The position numbers and the translations under genes were made by a program. The notes below the pieces were generated by a model. It saw only the letters and a list, made by a program, of their open reading frames with translations, made no database searches and was not told where the DNA came from. Of a stretch of DNA of 64,000 bases, positions 21,066 to 31,395 are shown one piece after another; the first letter of the stretch is position 1, and each line of letters opens with the position of its first letter. This DNA is from Pelagomonas calceolata (lineage: Eukaryota > Sar > Pelagophyceae > Pelagomonadales > Pelagomonadaceae): the NCBI GenBank assembly GCA_918797485.1, contig CAKKNE010000004.1:2418001-2482000 (forward strand), in the 5' to 3' direction.

Positions 21066-22187
21066 CTATCTCGGTCCGCGCCACGTCGTGATGCGTCTCC
21101 GCGGCGCGGCGTAGTCCCCGCGCGGCCGCAGGAAGATCCCGTCGAGCTCGCGCATCTCCGCGCGGCTCGGCGCGAAGTCACTGGAGGCGAGGTTGTCCTT
21201 CATATAAACCGTCGACGTCGTCCCGGAGAGGGGCTGCGCGCCCTGCTGGCGCAGGTAGCTGAACAGGACCTGCTCCGGATCGACGTGGTGCGCGAGGGCC
21301 GCGGCCGTCACGGCCGGCGATTTGAGCTGCTGGCCGTTCGCGGAGAGGACCCAGAAGGGCTGATAGATTATACCGTGCCTTTGACAGAAGATCCGGATCT
21401 CCGCGTCGTGGCCGAGCTGCGGCGAGAAGCGGTTCTGGAGCACGCGCGGCTTGACCGCGGCCTCCTGATAAATCCGCTCGAAGCGACGCACGTCGTGGAG
21501 GTTCGAAATCCCCAACTGCGTCACGAAGCCCAGTTCGACCTGCCGCTCCATGGCGCGCCAGGCCTCCATGGTCCGCTCGTGCGTCTCCAACGGCCCGTGG
21601 AGCAGCAGCGCGTCGACGGAAGTGACCTGGAGATTCTTGAGCGACACCTGGAGGCTCTGCGCGACCTGGTCTGACAGCGGCGCCGCGGGGTCGTACGGCA
21701 CGTCCTCTCCCTGGTGCAGCGCGGGCGTGAACTTCGTCTGGAGCCAGACCGCCTCGCGGCCGATGCCGTGCTTGGCGGCGAGCGTCCGCAGCGCCTCCCC
21801 TACTAAATCCTCGCGGTAGTGCTGCGGCTGGCAGGCCGTGTCGACGCCGCGGAAGCCCGCCAGGACGGCATCCACCACATTCGTCGCGGTCTGGTCCTCC
21901 TTCCAGGCCGACCCATAGAGCAGGGGCAGCCGGTTGCCCCAGTGCCGGTCCCGACCCAAGACGAGGCCGCTGCCGGGGCTCCTCGCGCGAGTTCCGGGCC
22001 ACGCCAGGCCGAGGACGACCAGCGTCATGGCTGCGACGATGAGTAGTTGCCGCGTGTTCGGCGCCGGCCGTCTCCGCGCCGGCGGCTGCGTGCCGTCGTC
22101 CCCGCGGAACGCCAGCGGCAGCGGGGGCCCGTCGAAGAACGCGCCCGCGCCGGCCGGCGGCGTGCCGTCGAAGGAGCGCCGCGACAT
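21066..22187 (-). CDS. Membrane-anchored aldo/keto reductase
   Basis: The 373-residue protein has a Pro-rich cytosolic N terminus, one membrane span (LLIVAAMTLVVLGLAW, ~48-63) and then an aldo/keto-reductase barrel. Visible family elements are GFRGVDTACQPQHYRED (Asp and Tyr of the active site), VWLQTKF (Lys), DALLLHGP (His), QLGISNLHDV and LQNRFSPQ, and a C-terminal YLRQQGAQPLSGTTS segment for NADPH. It would reduce aldehydes or ketones using NADPH, with the substrate unknown. The single N-terminal anchor is unusual in the family. The gene is convergent with the OTU gene, and its upstream 356 bp (22188-22543) contains no other gene. Confidence 0.8.
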   Translation of the reverse strand: MSRRSFDGTPPAGAGAFFDGPPLPLAFRGDDGTQPPARRRPAPNTRQLLIVAAMTLVVLGLAWPGTRARSPGSGLVLGRDRHWGNRLPLLYGSAWKEDQTATNVVDAVLAGFRGVDTACQPQHYREDLVGEALRTLAAKHGIGREAVWLQTKFTPALHQGEDVPYDPAAPLSDQVAQSLQVSLKNLQVTSVDALLLHGPLETHERTMEAWRAMERQVELGFVTQLGISNLHDVRRFERIYQEAAVKPRVLQNRFSPQLGHDAEIRIFCQRHGIIYQPFWVLSANGQQLKSPAVTAAALAHHVDPEQVLFSYLRQQGAQPLSGTTSTVYMKDNLASSDFAPSRAEMRELDGIFLRPRGDYAAPRRRITTWRGPR

Positions 22188-22543
22188 CCCGAGTCAGGGC
22201 AGCCTGCGCTCAGCGCAGGTGAGGGCAGCTTGTCCAAACGCCGCGCCGACGGCGTTTTGCGAGGGCCCGCGCCGTCTTGTCGGCCGGTGGCTTCTGACAC
22301 GAGCGACGCCCCGTGTCGTCCGCCGGGCGCGCGGCCGCGTTGGGTGAATCTCAGATTTGAGTCTGCCAAGCTGCTATTCGTTCAGCTCCACTAGGATCAC
22401 GGGGCAGCTCTCTGCGCGGCAGGAGTGGCCGTCGTAGAGCCCTGGCACTACGCTTCAGAGCGTAGGAAAAAAATTGGCACTTCGACGCCGTCGCCGCGGC
22501 ACGGACGTAAGGTACACACGTTAGTATGAGGGAGGGAGACGAC

Positions 22544-25500
22544 CTAGGAAGACGACGGCACGCGGGAAAGCAACTCGCCCTTCGCTGCATCGCCCTCGGC
22601 GCCCCAGTTCGTCTCCAGCATGGCCAGCGTCTCCTCGACGGCCGGCTCCATGTCGTCGCGCTCCGGCAGCTCCGCTGAAGCGACCAACGAAGCCCCGCGC
22701 TCGCGCACGTAGTAGACGAAGGGCTTCAGACGTAATTGACGAGGCTCCGGCTTCAGCAAGGACGGCCGCGGCGCACTTCGAGACGACAGGCCCCTAATTT
22801 CCTTCTCTAATTTCCGCCACTCATCAGTAGCCTGGGTCTCCTCCCGTTTCGCTTGCTTGAGTTTGGGCTCCAACGCCCTTAACTCGGCCTCGACGACGTG
22901 CGCCGGCCGCACGGCGCGCTTCTTCTCGAGTGCTTTTTGCGCCTGGCGCTCGCGCGAGGCCCGGACGCCTTCGCACTTCGACTTGAGGGCGACGCATCTC
23001 GATGCGAGGTCATTGTGCGACGCTCCTAGGATCCTACGATCGAATAGGAACCGGTCCGTCGATCTCATGGCCGCAGATAGGGCGTGACCGTCGGTATCCT
23101 TGAGGAGGTAGCACGCCGTGAGTAGGAAGCGGTCTTCGGAGCGAGTATAGGGCCGTTCATCATCTCTGATTTGAGTAGCAGGACCCCCACCGTCAATGGG
23201 CAACGCGTCCAACGCATTACCTTCTTCCACAGCACTCGACACAAGTTCTTCGAACGCACTGTCGTTCTTCTTGCTATCGATCGTCGCCTTCTCTCCTCGC
23301 TCGATCTGCCTGAGAGCGCGAGAATACTCCGCTTGATCTCTCCACTTCTCCGCCTTTTTCTGGTCAAAAAACGCTTCATGAAAAGCTTTGACCTCTGATA
23401 TTTCGATGCCGGGCGCCACAGCCTGTAAACCAGACGTGATCTTGTCGTGGGCGTGGCGGCCGTGCTGTGCCGACAACCGCCGCCACTGCATGAAGCGTTC
23501 TTTGGTCCACTGGCGGAACCCTGCTTCTAACAGCCGCTTCTTCTCCTCCGACACTGACGGTTCTAGGACACCACACTCGCTATTCCCTACTTCTTTGTAC
23601 TTCTGCGGATCCGACAACAACGCCGTAAACCCCTCCGTCTCGAGCTTCCCGATCTCCGACAACCGAGCCACGTCCAAAAACGCCCAGTCGTCGAGCCGCG
23701 GCATGCGGTGCTTGGGCGGGACCGGGTTCCTTTTTTTGGCCGCCTCCTTGGCCTGGTACTCTTGCGCATTCAAGACGGCCTGGGCGTTGTAGGCGGACTT
23801 TTTTCTTTCACCAGGACCCTCTAGAGCTGTGACCGCCGCGGCGGTCTTGAGCGCGTCCAAATCTTGTTTTTGTCTCTGAGCATAGTTCACGCCCTCGAAG
23901 GTCTGGGTGTACTGGCCCCCGTCGAGCTTGAAATCCAACATGTCGCCCTTGTCGTCCTGCTGGAACTTCTCATCTAAGAGTTTGGTGCGCTCCCGACCTC
24001 TTTCTAAGATAGCATCTAGGTCTTCATCCTTCACATCACCCTCGGCCCGGAAGATGGCAGAAGCGCCGAAAGTAACAGCCTCCAACATCTCGTCCTTCGA
24101 CGGTCCTTGTGGTTTCTTCTCCTGGTTTAATCGCCCTTGCTGCACGACCATGGCGTCCAATTTCAACTTCTTCTTGGCCCGTTCCACAATCTTCTCTTCT
24201 ATCGTGTCCGCCGTGACTAATCTGTACACATGTACGGGTTTGGTTTGACCTATTCTATGGCACCGATCCATGGCCTGCAAGTCGGCCTGCGGGTTCCAGT
24301 CCGAGTCGAACAAAATACAAGTATCCGCGGTCTGCAAGTTGATCCCCAAACCACCGGCTCGCGTCGATAGCAAAAAGACGAACTTCGAGCTATTGGGTTT
24401 GTTGTACTCCTCGATGAACTCGTCGCGCTCGTCGTAGGACGTGTTCCCATCAATTCTACAGTACTCGTACTTGCGCATCGCCATCACGTCCTCCAGCACG
24501 TCTAGTAAGTGCGTCATCTGCGAGAAGATCAGTACTCTGTGACCTTTTTCTTTCAGTCTACTCAGTAGCTTGTCCATCAACTTGAGCTTCCCACAAGCGT
24601 CGATGACGTGCTCGCCGAGCGGGTCTAGGGTTCTATCCTCGACGCCCTGGAACAGGTAGGGGTGGTTGCAGCACTTCCGGAGCTGCATGGCGATGTTCGC
24701 GATCGACGCCCTGGAGCAGGAACCGTCCTCCTTGCCTAGTAAGGAAGCGTCGCGTTTCAGCAGCGACTTGTACACGTCTCTCTGGCACTTCGTCAGCGAC
24801 GCAAACAGAATCGTTTCTGTTTTGGGAGGCATGCTCCGCTCGACGTCGGCCTTGAGCCGCCGCAGCACGAAGGGCCGCAGCAGTTTGTGCAATTGCGAGA
24901 TCATCGTCTTCTTCGCGTCGTCGTCATCAACATCAAGATCGAACCTGCGCGCGGTTTACGCCGTCGGCGCGCGTCGGCTCCGTCGGACGAGGTCGCGTGA
25001 TACGGACGCTGACGCACACCACTCGTCGAACTGGTCCGACGAGGCGAAGACGTCCGGTAATAGAAAATTCAGCAAAGCCCAGAGCTCGTGGAGGTTGTTC
25101 TGGAGGGGCGTGCCCGTCACGAGCAAGCGCCTTTCCGCTCGTAAGGACCGCGCCGTCCGCGCAAACAAGGAAGCTTCGTTCTTGATGCGGTGCGCTTCGT
25201 CGATGACGACGAAGCGCCACGAGACCTTCTCCAGGGACTTCTGCTCCGCGTTCGCGACTTCGTACGTCGTGACGACGACGTCATAGTCTCTTCTAGAAGC
25301 TCCAGGTTTGAGGACATCCCTCACGAAGGCGGCCCTATCAGGTTTAGGACCGTGGAACCGCACCGCGCGGATCTCGGGGCACCACCTTGCGAATTCATTC
25401 ATCCAGTTGCCTAATGTACTTTTAGGTACCAGTATCAAGTGAGGTCCTTCGATCTTCCTCCCTTCTCTCAGCCATGCTAACATAGAAATGCACTGCAGCG

Positions 25501-26373
25501 TCTTCCCTAAACCCATTTCATCAGCTAAAATGCCGTTCATGCCGTGGTCGTAGAGCCGGATCATCCAGTTCAGTCCTTCTAATTGATAAGGCCGCATCTG
25601 GCCGCCTTTTATGTTCGAGGGCTGCCTTGATAGTCGTGTGGTCGCTTCTGCCTCTTCTTTGGTCTCGAGGTCGTCCTCCTCGAGCGTTCTAGCGCGTCTT
25701 TTGACGGGCGACTTGACCTCCTGCGTCTCCTTCTTTTTTGAGGCGGCCGCGGCCGTCGCGCCGGCGCCGAAGTGGCCGAAGATGTCCGACTGCGACAGCA
25801 GGAACTTTAACCTAGCTTGCGCCGCGTCAGCTAACCTACCATCTAAGGCTTCGCGCTCCGCGTCCATGCGCGACTCGCGCGCCGAGCGCTCGCTTTGTTT
25901 CGCCGAGCGCTCGGCCTGCTGCTTCTCGGACAGCACGCGGGGCTTGCGCTCCTTCTTGGGCTTGGGCGCCTCCGAGACCGGCGCCGCCGCTCGTTTTGTG
26001 CCGCGGCCGCCGCCTTCTCTAGCTTTCCGCTTGGCCTCCTGCTCGGCCAGGACTTGCGCGTCGCGCGCCGCGGACGCCTCGTCGTAGCGCTTCTTGTCGG
26101 CCGCCGCTTGGGCCTCGTAGGGCGACTTGTCCGCGAGGGCCTTCCAGCGCGCCGAGATCTCCTGCATGCGCTCGCCTGCGGTCGGGGTCGCGTTTCTGTT
26201 GCGGTGGGCCCGCGGTCCGCCTTTGTTCGCCGGTTGAATTCAAACGAAGGCGCCGCGACGGTATCGAGACTCGACGCCGGTGTGATGCCGAGCGGCACGC
26301 CCACCATCTGCTTGTTCATGGCCGCCTGAAAGAAGGCGTAGGCGCTCTTCGCCTTCGGGATCGATTCCGCCAT
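22544..26373 (-). CDS. ISWI-type chromatin remodelling ATPase with N-terminal HMG box, three exons
   Basis: Exons 26373-26271, 26175-25020 and 24944-22544 give 1219 residues. The N terminus forms an HMG box across intron 1 (PKAKSAYAFFQAAM ... ISARWKALADKSPYEAQA). The SNF2 ATPase has LADEMGLGKTLQ, VVIDEAHRIKNE and TGTPLQNN. Intron 2 is bridged by FDEW|FDLDVDDDDAKKTM. The helicase C lobe has LIFSQMTHLLDVLEDV and STRAGGLGINLQTAD. The HAND-SANT-SLIDE module (GFRQWTKERFMQWRRL; PYTRSEDRFLLTACYLL) assigns it to ISWI (SMARCA5/Snf2h), which slides nucleosomes. The fused HMG box is unusual for ISWI. Both introns are GT-AG (95 and 75 nt). The exact donor of intron 1 is less certain, because a GC donor also fits the frame. 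Confidence 0.92.
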
Positions 26374-26727
26374 GGCTACGTCGAATTGACCCGGAGGGAC
26401 AGGAGGGGCCTGGCGCTGCGGTGCTGTCCGCGGCGCAGGTATTGCCACCCCTTCTGAGTCCTCTCACAGCCCTAGAGAGGCCGCTCGCCGACCCCCTCTG
26501 CCGGTACTGAGGCGCTAGTATGCAAACTCAGAGGGTGAATTACAAAGCGCGACCAGGCTGGAAATACTAGTATGTCTATGAACTAGGCCGACGGGACCAG
26601 GATTGATTGCGCCGGCAGAATAACGCTTCAGAGTCTCACAAGGACACCGCCCAGGGGCTGTGGACCGGCGCCGCAATACGCCGTCGGCGCGTGGTCCATT
26701 CGAGTACGTCCAACGCCATGAAGTCAA
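26374..26727. promoter_or_regulatory. Upstream region of the ISWI gene
   Basis: This 354-bp space lies between the ISWI start and the stop of the next minus-strand gene. A weak relative of the recurrent palindrome (ATACTAGTATGTCTATGAACTAGG) lies near 26564. Nothing else was recognised. Confidence 0.3.
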
Positions 26728-28035
26728 TTACTCCCCCAGAGAAGGCAGGCGGGGTTCGGGCAGCGGCACGTCGAAGAGGCCTCCGGACGCGACGCCGGCC
26801 GGGACCGTCACAGTCATGTCCTGGCCCGTCGTCGGCGCGCGGACGCGCAGGCGCGAGCCGGGGCCGGCGCCCTCCGGCACCGACACGGCAAAGGTCCTCT
26901 TCTTCTGCGGCGCTCCTCCGAACCACGAGTGACGAGACGGCGTCACGGTCGCCTCCTCGAGAGCGCGCTCGCGCTTCTGCTCGTCCAGAGCTACAAACAA
27001 GACGTCGCGCTCCGTGGATAGGTCGATGCCGTCCGCCGCGGAAAACTTGAACGTCGTCCTGACCGCAACGTGCATGAAGGACCGCTCGCCCGTGTCGTCG
27101 CAGCGCACCTCGCTTAGATGCGAGTAGGCCGTGCAGACGACGCGGCCGTCGACGAAGGCGTCGATCGTGGTCGGGGGCTCCGTCGGCCGCGAGACGAGCG
27201 CGTGGTCCTCGAGGTCGCTGTATTCATCATCATCAGAAGCCTGGACGGTCGAGCCGTCTCCACAAAGCGAGGGCGCGCGGGACGACGTCGACGACAACAC
27301 CTCGGCGACCTGGGCCTCGGTCGCCGCGTCGGCCGCGCGCCGCTGCTCGAGGTGCTTCCGCGCGCGGGCCCAGGCGTCCAACCCTACTCTCGTGCGCCAG
27401 ACCGCTCTCAAAGCAGCCGTCGCCAGCGCTTGGGCCGCCTCGGGCCGCTGCGGCGGGAAGACGTCGCTTTTGTCATCGATTGCTCTGAGACCAGAGCAGT
27501 GGTCGCGGACTTTGGCTTCGAGGTCGCCGCCCTGGACCTGTGTGGAAATCAACCAGTGAGTCGAGAGGCGACATTTGATTTCTACGCAGCCTTGGACCTC
27601 GACGCCGCCCACGATCACGGCCTCGCGCGCGAAGTCCTTGGCCATCTGGACGGCGTCGTCGGGCGGCGCGGTCCGGTCGAGCGGCGACGTCGGAGAACTC
27701 GGTTCCCGCGCGTGATCGTCGTCGCGGGAGACGTAGGTGCCGTGGCCGCCGCTGTCGCGGCTCAGCAGCCCCGGAAACCGCTCGTGCACGCGTTTTTCTA
27801 TTGCCCAGCGCGCTTCAGCCGCGGCGTCGACGGCGGCTTTCGGCGCGCCGGCCTCCCGCAGGGCTTCCGCCTCTCGACGAGCGTCGATGAGCGAAAAGAC
27901 GAGTTGACTGTACTCGGCGGTCCACGCTCTCCGCTTGGCGGCCGCCTGGCGCGCGGCCTTGGCGTTCTTGCGCGCCGGCGACAGGGCGCCGCGCAAGCTG
28001 TAGAGCAAGGGGTAGCGGTCGGCGTCGAGCTGCAT
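26728..28035 (-). CDS. Unknown protein with C-terminal VPxGxxPG repeat domain; one mini-introner
   Basis: Exons 28035-27598 and 27537-26728 give 415 residues from the first ATG (MQLDADRYPLLYSL). The same frame is open upstream to 28080 without an ATG, so a further 5' exon is possible. The N-terminal third is an Ala/Arg/Glu helical region. The middle (IDAFVDGRVVCTAYSHLSEV ... HVAVRTTFKFS) is unassigned. The C terminus has two copies of a motif common in algal proteins (VSVPEGAGPGSRLRV; VTVPAGVASGGLFDV). I do not recognise the function. The intron is a 52-bp introner plus its 8-bp duplication (60 nt). It is open in frame, so the unspliced message would encode 20 extra residues. Confidence 0.6.
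   Translation of the reverse strand: MQLDADRYPLLYSLRGALSPARKNAKAARQAAAKRRAWTAEYSQLVFSLIDARREAEALREAGAPKAAVDAAAEARWAIEKRVHERFPGLLSRDSGGHGTYVSRDDDHAREPSSPTSPLDRTAPPDDAVQMAKDFAREAVIVGGVEVQGCVEIKCRLSTHWLISTQVQGGDLEAKVRDHCSGLRAIDDKSDVFPPQRPEAAQALATAALRAVWRTRVGLDAWARARKHLEQRRAADAATEAQVAEVLSSTSSRAPSLCGDGSTVQASDDDEYSDLEDHALVSRPTEPPTTIDAFVDGRVVCTAYSHLSEVRCDDTGERSFMHVAVRTTFKFSAADGIDLSTERDVLFVALDEQKRERALEEATVTPSRHSWFGGAPQKKRTFAVSVPEGAGPGSRLRVRAPTTGQDMTVTVPAGVASGGLFDVPLPEPRLPSLGE
27538..27589 (-). mobile_element. Miniature introner (intron 27597-27538)
   Basis: Read on the minus strand, the element is only 52 bp: CTGCGTAGAAATCAA, 22 bp of middle, TTGATTTCCACACAG. The inverted ends are intact while the palindromic core is gone. 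The flanking duplication is GTCCAAGG/GTCCAGGG (one mismatch). Splicing from GT of the left duplication restores EVQGGD. It is probably a deletion derivative of the ~170-180-bp form. Confidence 0.85.
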
Positions 28036-28405
28036 CTCAAGTAGTTTTTGGCCTTCCAAGGCGCCTGAATAATGATACAAGGCGCCGCGGTACTGCGGGG
28101 AGTTCTAATCTCTTCCCGCGAGGCCGCGCGTCGCGGTGTATCCGGGATTTGTGTCGCTGATGAATCTCAGAGGAAAACGATTCCTGCGGCGCGACACCGC
28201 TTGGCCACCGTCTTGCGCAGTGAAACAGTGGTGAACTGTCCCTCTAAAAGGCCTAAACCGTCGCGTGGGCGACAATGCGCGTGGCTCCGATTTGTGGTGC
28301 ATGCCAGGCTAATTTAGCTCTGATTCCTTAGATCCCTCTGCAATGATCCGTAACTGCTACGGACACGATAGACAAGAATCAGCAAAAACTCCTTGTGTGA
28401 ATCCA

Positions 28406-28427
28406 GCTAGCGTAGTAAGACACTAGC
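28406..28427. promoter_or_regulatory. Recurrent promoter palindrome, copy 4
   Basis: GCTAGCGTAG then TAAGACACTAGC lies in a 606-bp divergent space, 215 bases before the start at 28642 and 371 from the start at 28035. Close to 28642 a short direct repeat (AAAATACGAATAGC, 28594 and 28627) is also present. The rest of 28036-28641 holds nothing recognised. Confidence 0.5.
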
Positions 28428-28641
28428 AAGCTGGACGGCCAAGGCGCGCTCACCGCCTAAACGAGCTCACTGTCCTGTACCGTAGCCAAGGACAAGCGCA
28501 GGAGTGGCCTATCACGCTGTCAAGGCTCACTTCTTAAGCCCGAGAGCGCGCGCCCACGAATCAAGCACTGCTGGACCATAAAGAGAGCGCGCTTAAAAAT
28601 ACGAATAGCGTCCGTGCGACATCGTCAAAATACGAATAGCC

Positions 28642-30186
28642 ATGCCATCGAGCAAAGCAAGAACGTACGCGGCCCCGCGCCTGCCGCTGAGCCAAGCCAC
28701 CACAACAAATCTGGGCCCGCCCGTACCCAGAAGGCCGCAGCCAACGCAAAGGACGGGCCCGCCGCCTGTTCTACGGCAGCCGCCGCGGCCGCCCCAGCGC
28801 ACAGCGGCGCGGTCCGACGACCTCGCGCGGCGCGAGGCGGCCATGGCGCAACGAGCCGCGGACGTAGCAAGGCGAGAAGCGGCTCTGGCCGCGTCCGAAG
28901 GCCCCGCGGCGGACCTCGCGGCGCGCTTACGAGCGGCCGACGAGCGCATCTTCGAGCAGCGCGCGGAAATGGCCACCATCGAATTGGACGCGCGCTACCA
29001 GGTCGAACGCGCCCGCGAGGCCGCGGCGTCGGAGGGCCGCTTCGCCCGCGACCGCTTGGAAAGGGAAGCTAGAGATTTGAGGAGGCGCGTCGCGCGGCTC
29101 GAGTCGCAACGGGCCGCGGCGAACCGCGCGGCAGCCTCGCCGACGCCGGACAACACGCCCATGGAAGACGTTTCTACATCAGAACCGCGGAATTCCACCG
29201 CGGACGACGCGCTGCGCGTCGTCTTCGGCGAGCGCCGCGACGAGGTCGCGAGTCTGTGCGTCGCGTCGCCGGCGTTGCGCGCGGCCTGCGCGGGCCTCGC
29301 GGGGTCCGGCGACCGCGGCGCGGCCGTCGAGGCGGCGCTCGCCGCGCTCGGCGCCGTCGCGGCGAAGGCGGCGTCGCGGCAGAGTTCCGAGGACGCTGTG
29401 GAGAGGGCCCGGGCGGCGTTAGGTGTCGCCGCGGACCTCTGCGCGGCCTGCGGCGGCGGCGCGGCGGCCGCGGCCGCCGCCGCGCCGGCGCGCGCGGGCA
29501 GCGGCCGCTGCGTCGCGATAGCGTTAGATATTGCTTCCAAAGCGGAGCACCCGCTGCGGACAACGGCGGCGGCGACGGCGGCGACCGCGGCGGCCTGTGC
29601 ATTACCGCCGGCCGACGCGCAGACCGCCGCGTGGTGGCGCGCGCGCGCCGCCGAGGCGTTGAATGCCGCATCACCAAACGACGGCGCCGCCGACGCGCTG
29701 GATCTGGCCGCGGCCGTGGCCCACAGCCAGGGTGACACGGAGATCGAGGTCGACGTCTGGCCGGCCGTCGCGGCGCTCGCGGCGCGCTGCGCGGAGAAAA
29801 GCGATGGCCCCGCGCTCGAGCGCGTCGCTGCGTTGTGCGGGAGCGCCGCGGGCCGCGACGTCCGGCGCGGCGCGGCGCGGCTCTCGTATCAAAGCGACGG
29901 CCGCGCGGTCGCGGCGATCCTCGCGCGCGCCGCAAATGATGTTGATGCGTCTTCTGTACTGGCGCGAGGCGTCGTGGCCGCGCTCGGCCACGTCGCCTTC
30001 TTCGCGCCGGACCTGGGTTTTGATGTGGTCCTGGGCGCGCGGGGCGACGCCCTGGCCGCGCACGAGGTCGCGGCGCTCTGCGAGCGGGCCGTCGCGCTCG
30101 GTGAAGGCGCGAGCGACGCGACCGCCGTCCTCGCGCGCGTGAAGAACCTGACGCGGCCCGCGCCGTCCCCCTCGCAATCACAGTAG
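28642..30186 (+). CDS. Coiled-coil and helical-repeat protein, unknown function
   Basis: The 514-residue single-exon protein begins with a Pro/Arg-rich disordered segment. A coiled coil follows at residues ~58-165 (ARREAAMAQRAADVARREAA; RLEREARDLRRRVARLESQR). The rest is a long Ala-rich helical region of armadillo/HEAT appearance (DALRVVFGERRDEVASLC ... FFAPDLGFDVVLGARG). An N-terminal coiled coil followed by helical repeats is reminiscent of checkpoint or trafficking adaptors, but no diagnostic motif is visible. GC content and Ala codon use are extreme, so the open antisense frames across it are shadows. It runs in the same direction as the next coiled-coil gene, with 178 bp between them. 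Confidence 0.6.
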   Translation: MPSSKARTYAAPRLPLSQATTTNLGPPVPRRPQPTQRTGPPPVLRQPPRPPQRTAARSDDLARREAAMAQRAADVARREAALAASEGPAADLAARLRAADERIFEQRAEMATIELDARYQVERAREAAASEGRFARDRLEREARDLRRRVARLESQRAAANRAAASPTPDNTPMEDVSTSEPRNSTADDALRVVFGERRDEVASLCVASPALRAACAGLAGSGDRGAAVEAALAALGAVAAKAASRQSSEDAVERARAALGVAADLCAACGGGAAAAAAAAPARAGSGRCVAIALDIASKAEHPLRTTAAATAATAAACALPPADAQTAAWWRARAAEALNAASPNDGAADALDLAAAVAHSQGDTEIEVDVWPAVAALAARCAEKSDGPALERVAALCGSAAGRDVRRGAARLSYQSDGRAVAAILARAANDVDASSVLARGVVAALGHVAFFAPDLGFDVVLGARGDALAAHEVAALCERAVALGEGASDATAVLARVKNLTRPAPSPSQSQ

Positions 30187-30364
30187 AATAAGAAGCATGT
30201 TCGTTCCTGAATTTTCCCCTACGCCGTCGACGCGAGATCAACTGCGATATCCTCTGATGACGTTCGGTCCGAATCGGGATGTTCGGGTTTGGAGGTTTGC
30301 TTGCCCATGCGAACCGCAGGCTGCCCAATCGCACCGCACGCGTCGCGAGGCAGCCCAAGACATC

Positions 30365-31390
30365 ATGGCCTCGTTCGCCGGCGACGACTACGCGCTCGAG
30401 CGCCGGAAACTGCGGGAGCTCCAGGCCTCGGTGAGCCGGAGCACAAACCGGCCCCCATCAGAGCCACGCAAAAAGGCGCCGACGCCGACCAGCGATGGAA
30501 CCGCCGCCGCCGCGGTGGCGGCGAAGCGGTTGCGAGCGGCTCTCAAGGTCGCGGGCATGCGCCGGGCGGCGGAGCTCGAGGTGATTGGTCTCCTCGACGC
30601 GCTCGAGTCCGCGCACGCGCGCTGCGCTGATGCGGCGGCGTCGAATGCGGCGGCGGAGCGTGCTGTTCTTGAAGAATCCCTGACGGCGGCGCGGGCGGAC
30701 GCGGAGGCTGCCCGAGCTGATGCGGCGGAAGCCGTTTCTCGCGCGCTGGAGGCCGAGCGCTCGCGGAGCGCCGGGGCCGTCGCCTGCGTAGACGCGCGCG
30801 GAGCGGAGTGCGTCGCTAGTGCTGCGCGCGCGGCTGACTCAATCCGCGAGGAGCTCAAAACCACGCGCCGAGCGATGCGGCGCGAGTCCGACGCGCGGCG
30901 CGACGCCGAGGCGGCGCGGAACTGCGCCGAGGCGAATCTCGAGAAGGCGTGCCAAGAATGCGCGGCCGCGGAGGCGCGGCAAAAGGAGGCCGAGCGGAGC
31001 GCGCAGGCCGCACGCGACGCGGCGGGCGACGCGGCCGCGGCCGGCGAGGCGGCGCGGCGCGCGGAGCGGGAACGGGACGCGGCGATAGCCTCGCGGAACG
31101 CTGCCCGCGGCGAGTTGGCCGCGGCGCAGCGCGTCCGCAAGGCCGACCGCGCCGCGCACGAGGCCGAGAAAAACAGCTGGAAGGCGCGGACGGAGGCCGA
31201 GATGGACGCCCTCGACGGTAAAATACGGCGGCTCCTGCGGACGCGGGACGCCGAGATCGCGTCCTTGCGGGAGGCGCTCTCGGCGGCGCGCGGTGAACGG
31301 GACCGCGCGCGGGGGTACCTGGAGGAGCTCGGGAACGAGCTGCCTGTTTCCGAGCGAGTGGTGGCGGGGGCGGCGGGGGAAAGTTACTAA
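30365..31390 (+). CDS. Long coiled-coil protein, unknown function
   Basis: The frame from ATG 30365 (MASFAGDDYALERRKLRELQ) encodes 341 residues, nearly all heptad-patterned Ala/Arg/Glu helix (AERDAAIASRNAARGELAAA; RLLRTRDAEIASLREALSAA). It is therefore a rod-like structural or scaffold protein. An in-frame ATG at 30197 would add 56 residues lacking the coiled-coil pattern, and I prefer the later one. No catalytic motif. The stop lies 6 bases before the ATG of the MYND-TPR gene at 31396, so the promoter of that gene would have to lie inside this coding region, or the two are co-transcribed. Confidence 0.6.
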   Translation: MASFAGDDYALERRKLRELQASVSRSTNRPPSEPRKKAPTPTSDGTAAAAVAAKRLRAALKVAGMRRAAELEVIGLLDALESAHARCADAAASNAAAERAVLEESLTAARADAEAARADAAEAVSRALEAERSRSAGAVACVDARGAECVASAARAADSIREELKTTRRAMRRESDARRDAEAARNCAEANLEKACQECAAAEARQKEAERSAQAARDAAGDAAAAGEAARRAERERDAAIASRNAARGELAAAQRVRKADRAAHEAEKNSWKARTEAEMDALDGKIRRLLRTRDAEIASLREALSAARGERDRARGYLEELGNELPVSERVVAGAAGESY

Positions 31391-31395
31391 AAAAG

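Noticed and set aside
29174-30358. 394-codon minus-strand Arg/Pro-rich frame
   Set aside because: Antisense shadow of the coiled-coil/helical gene at 28642-30186.
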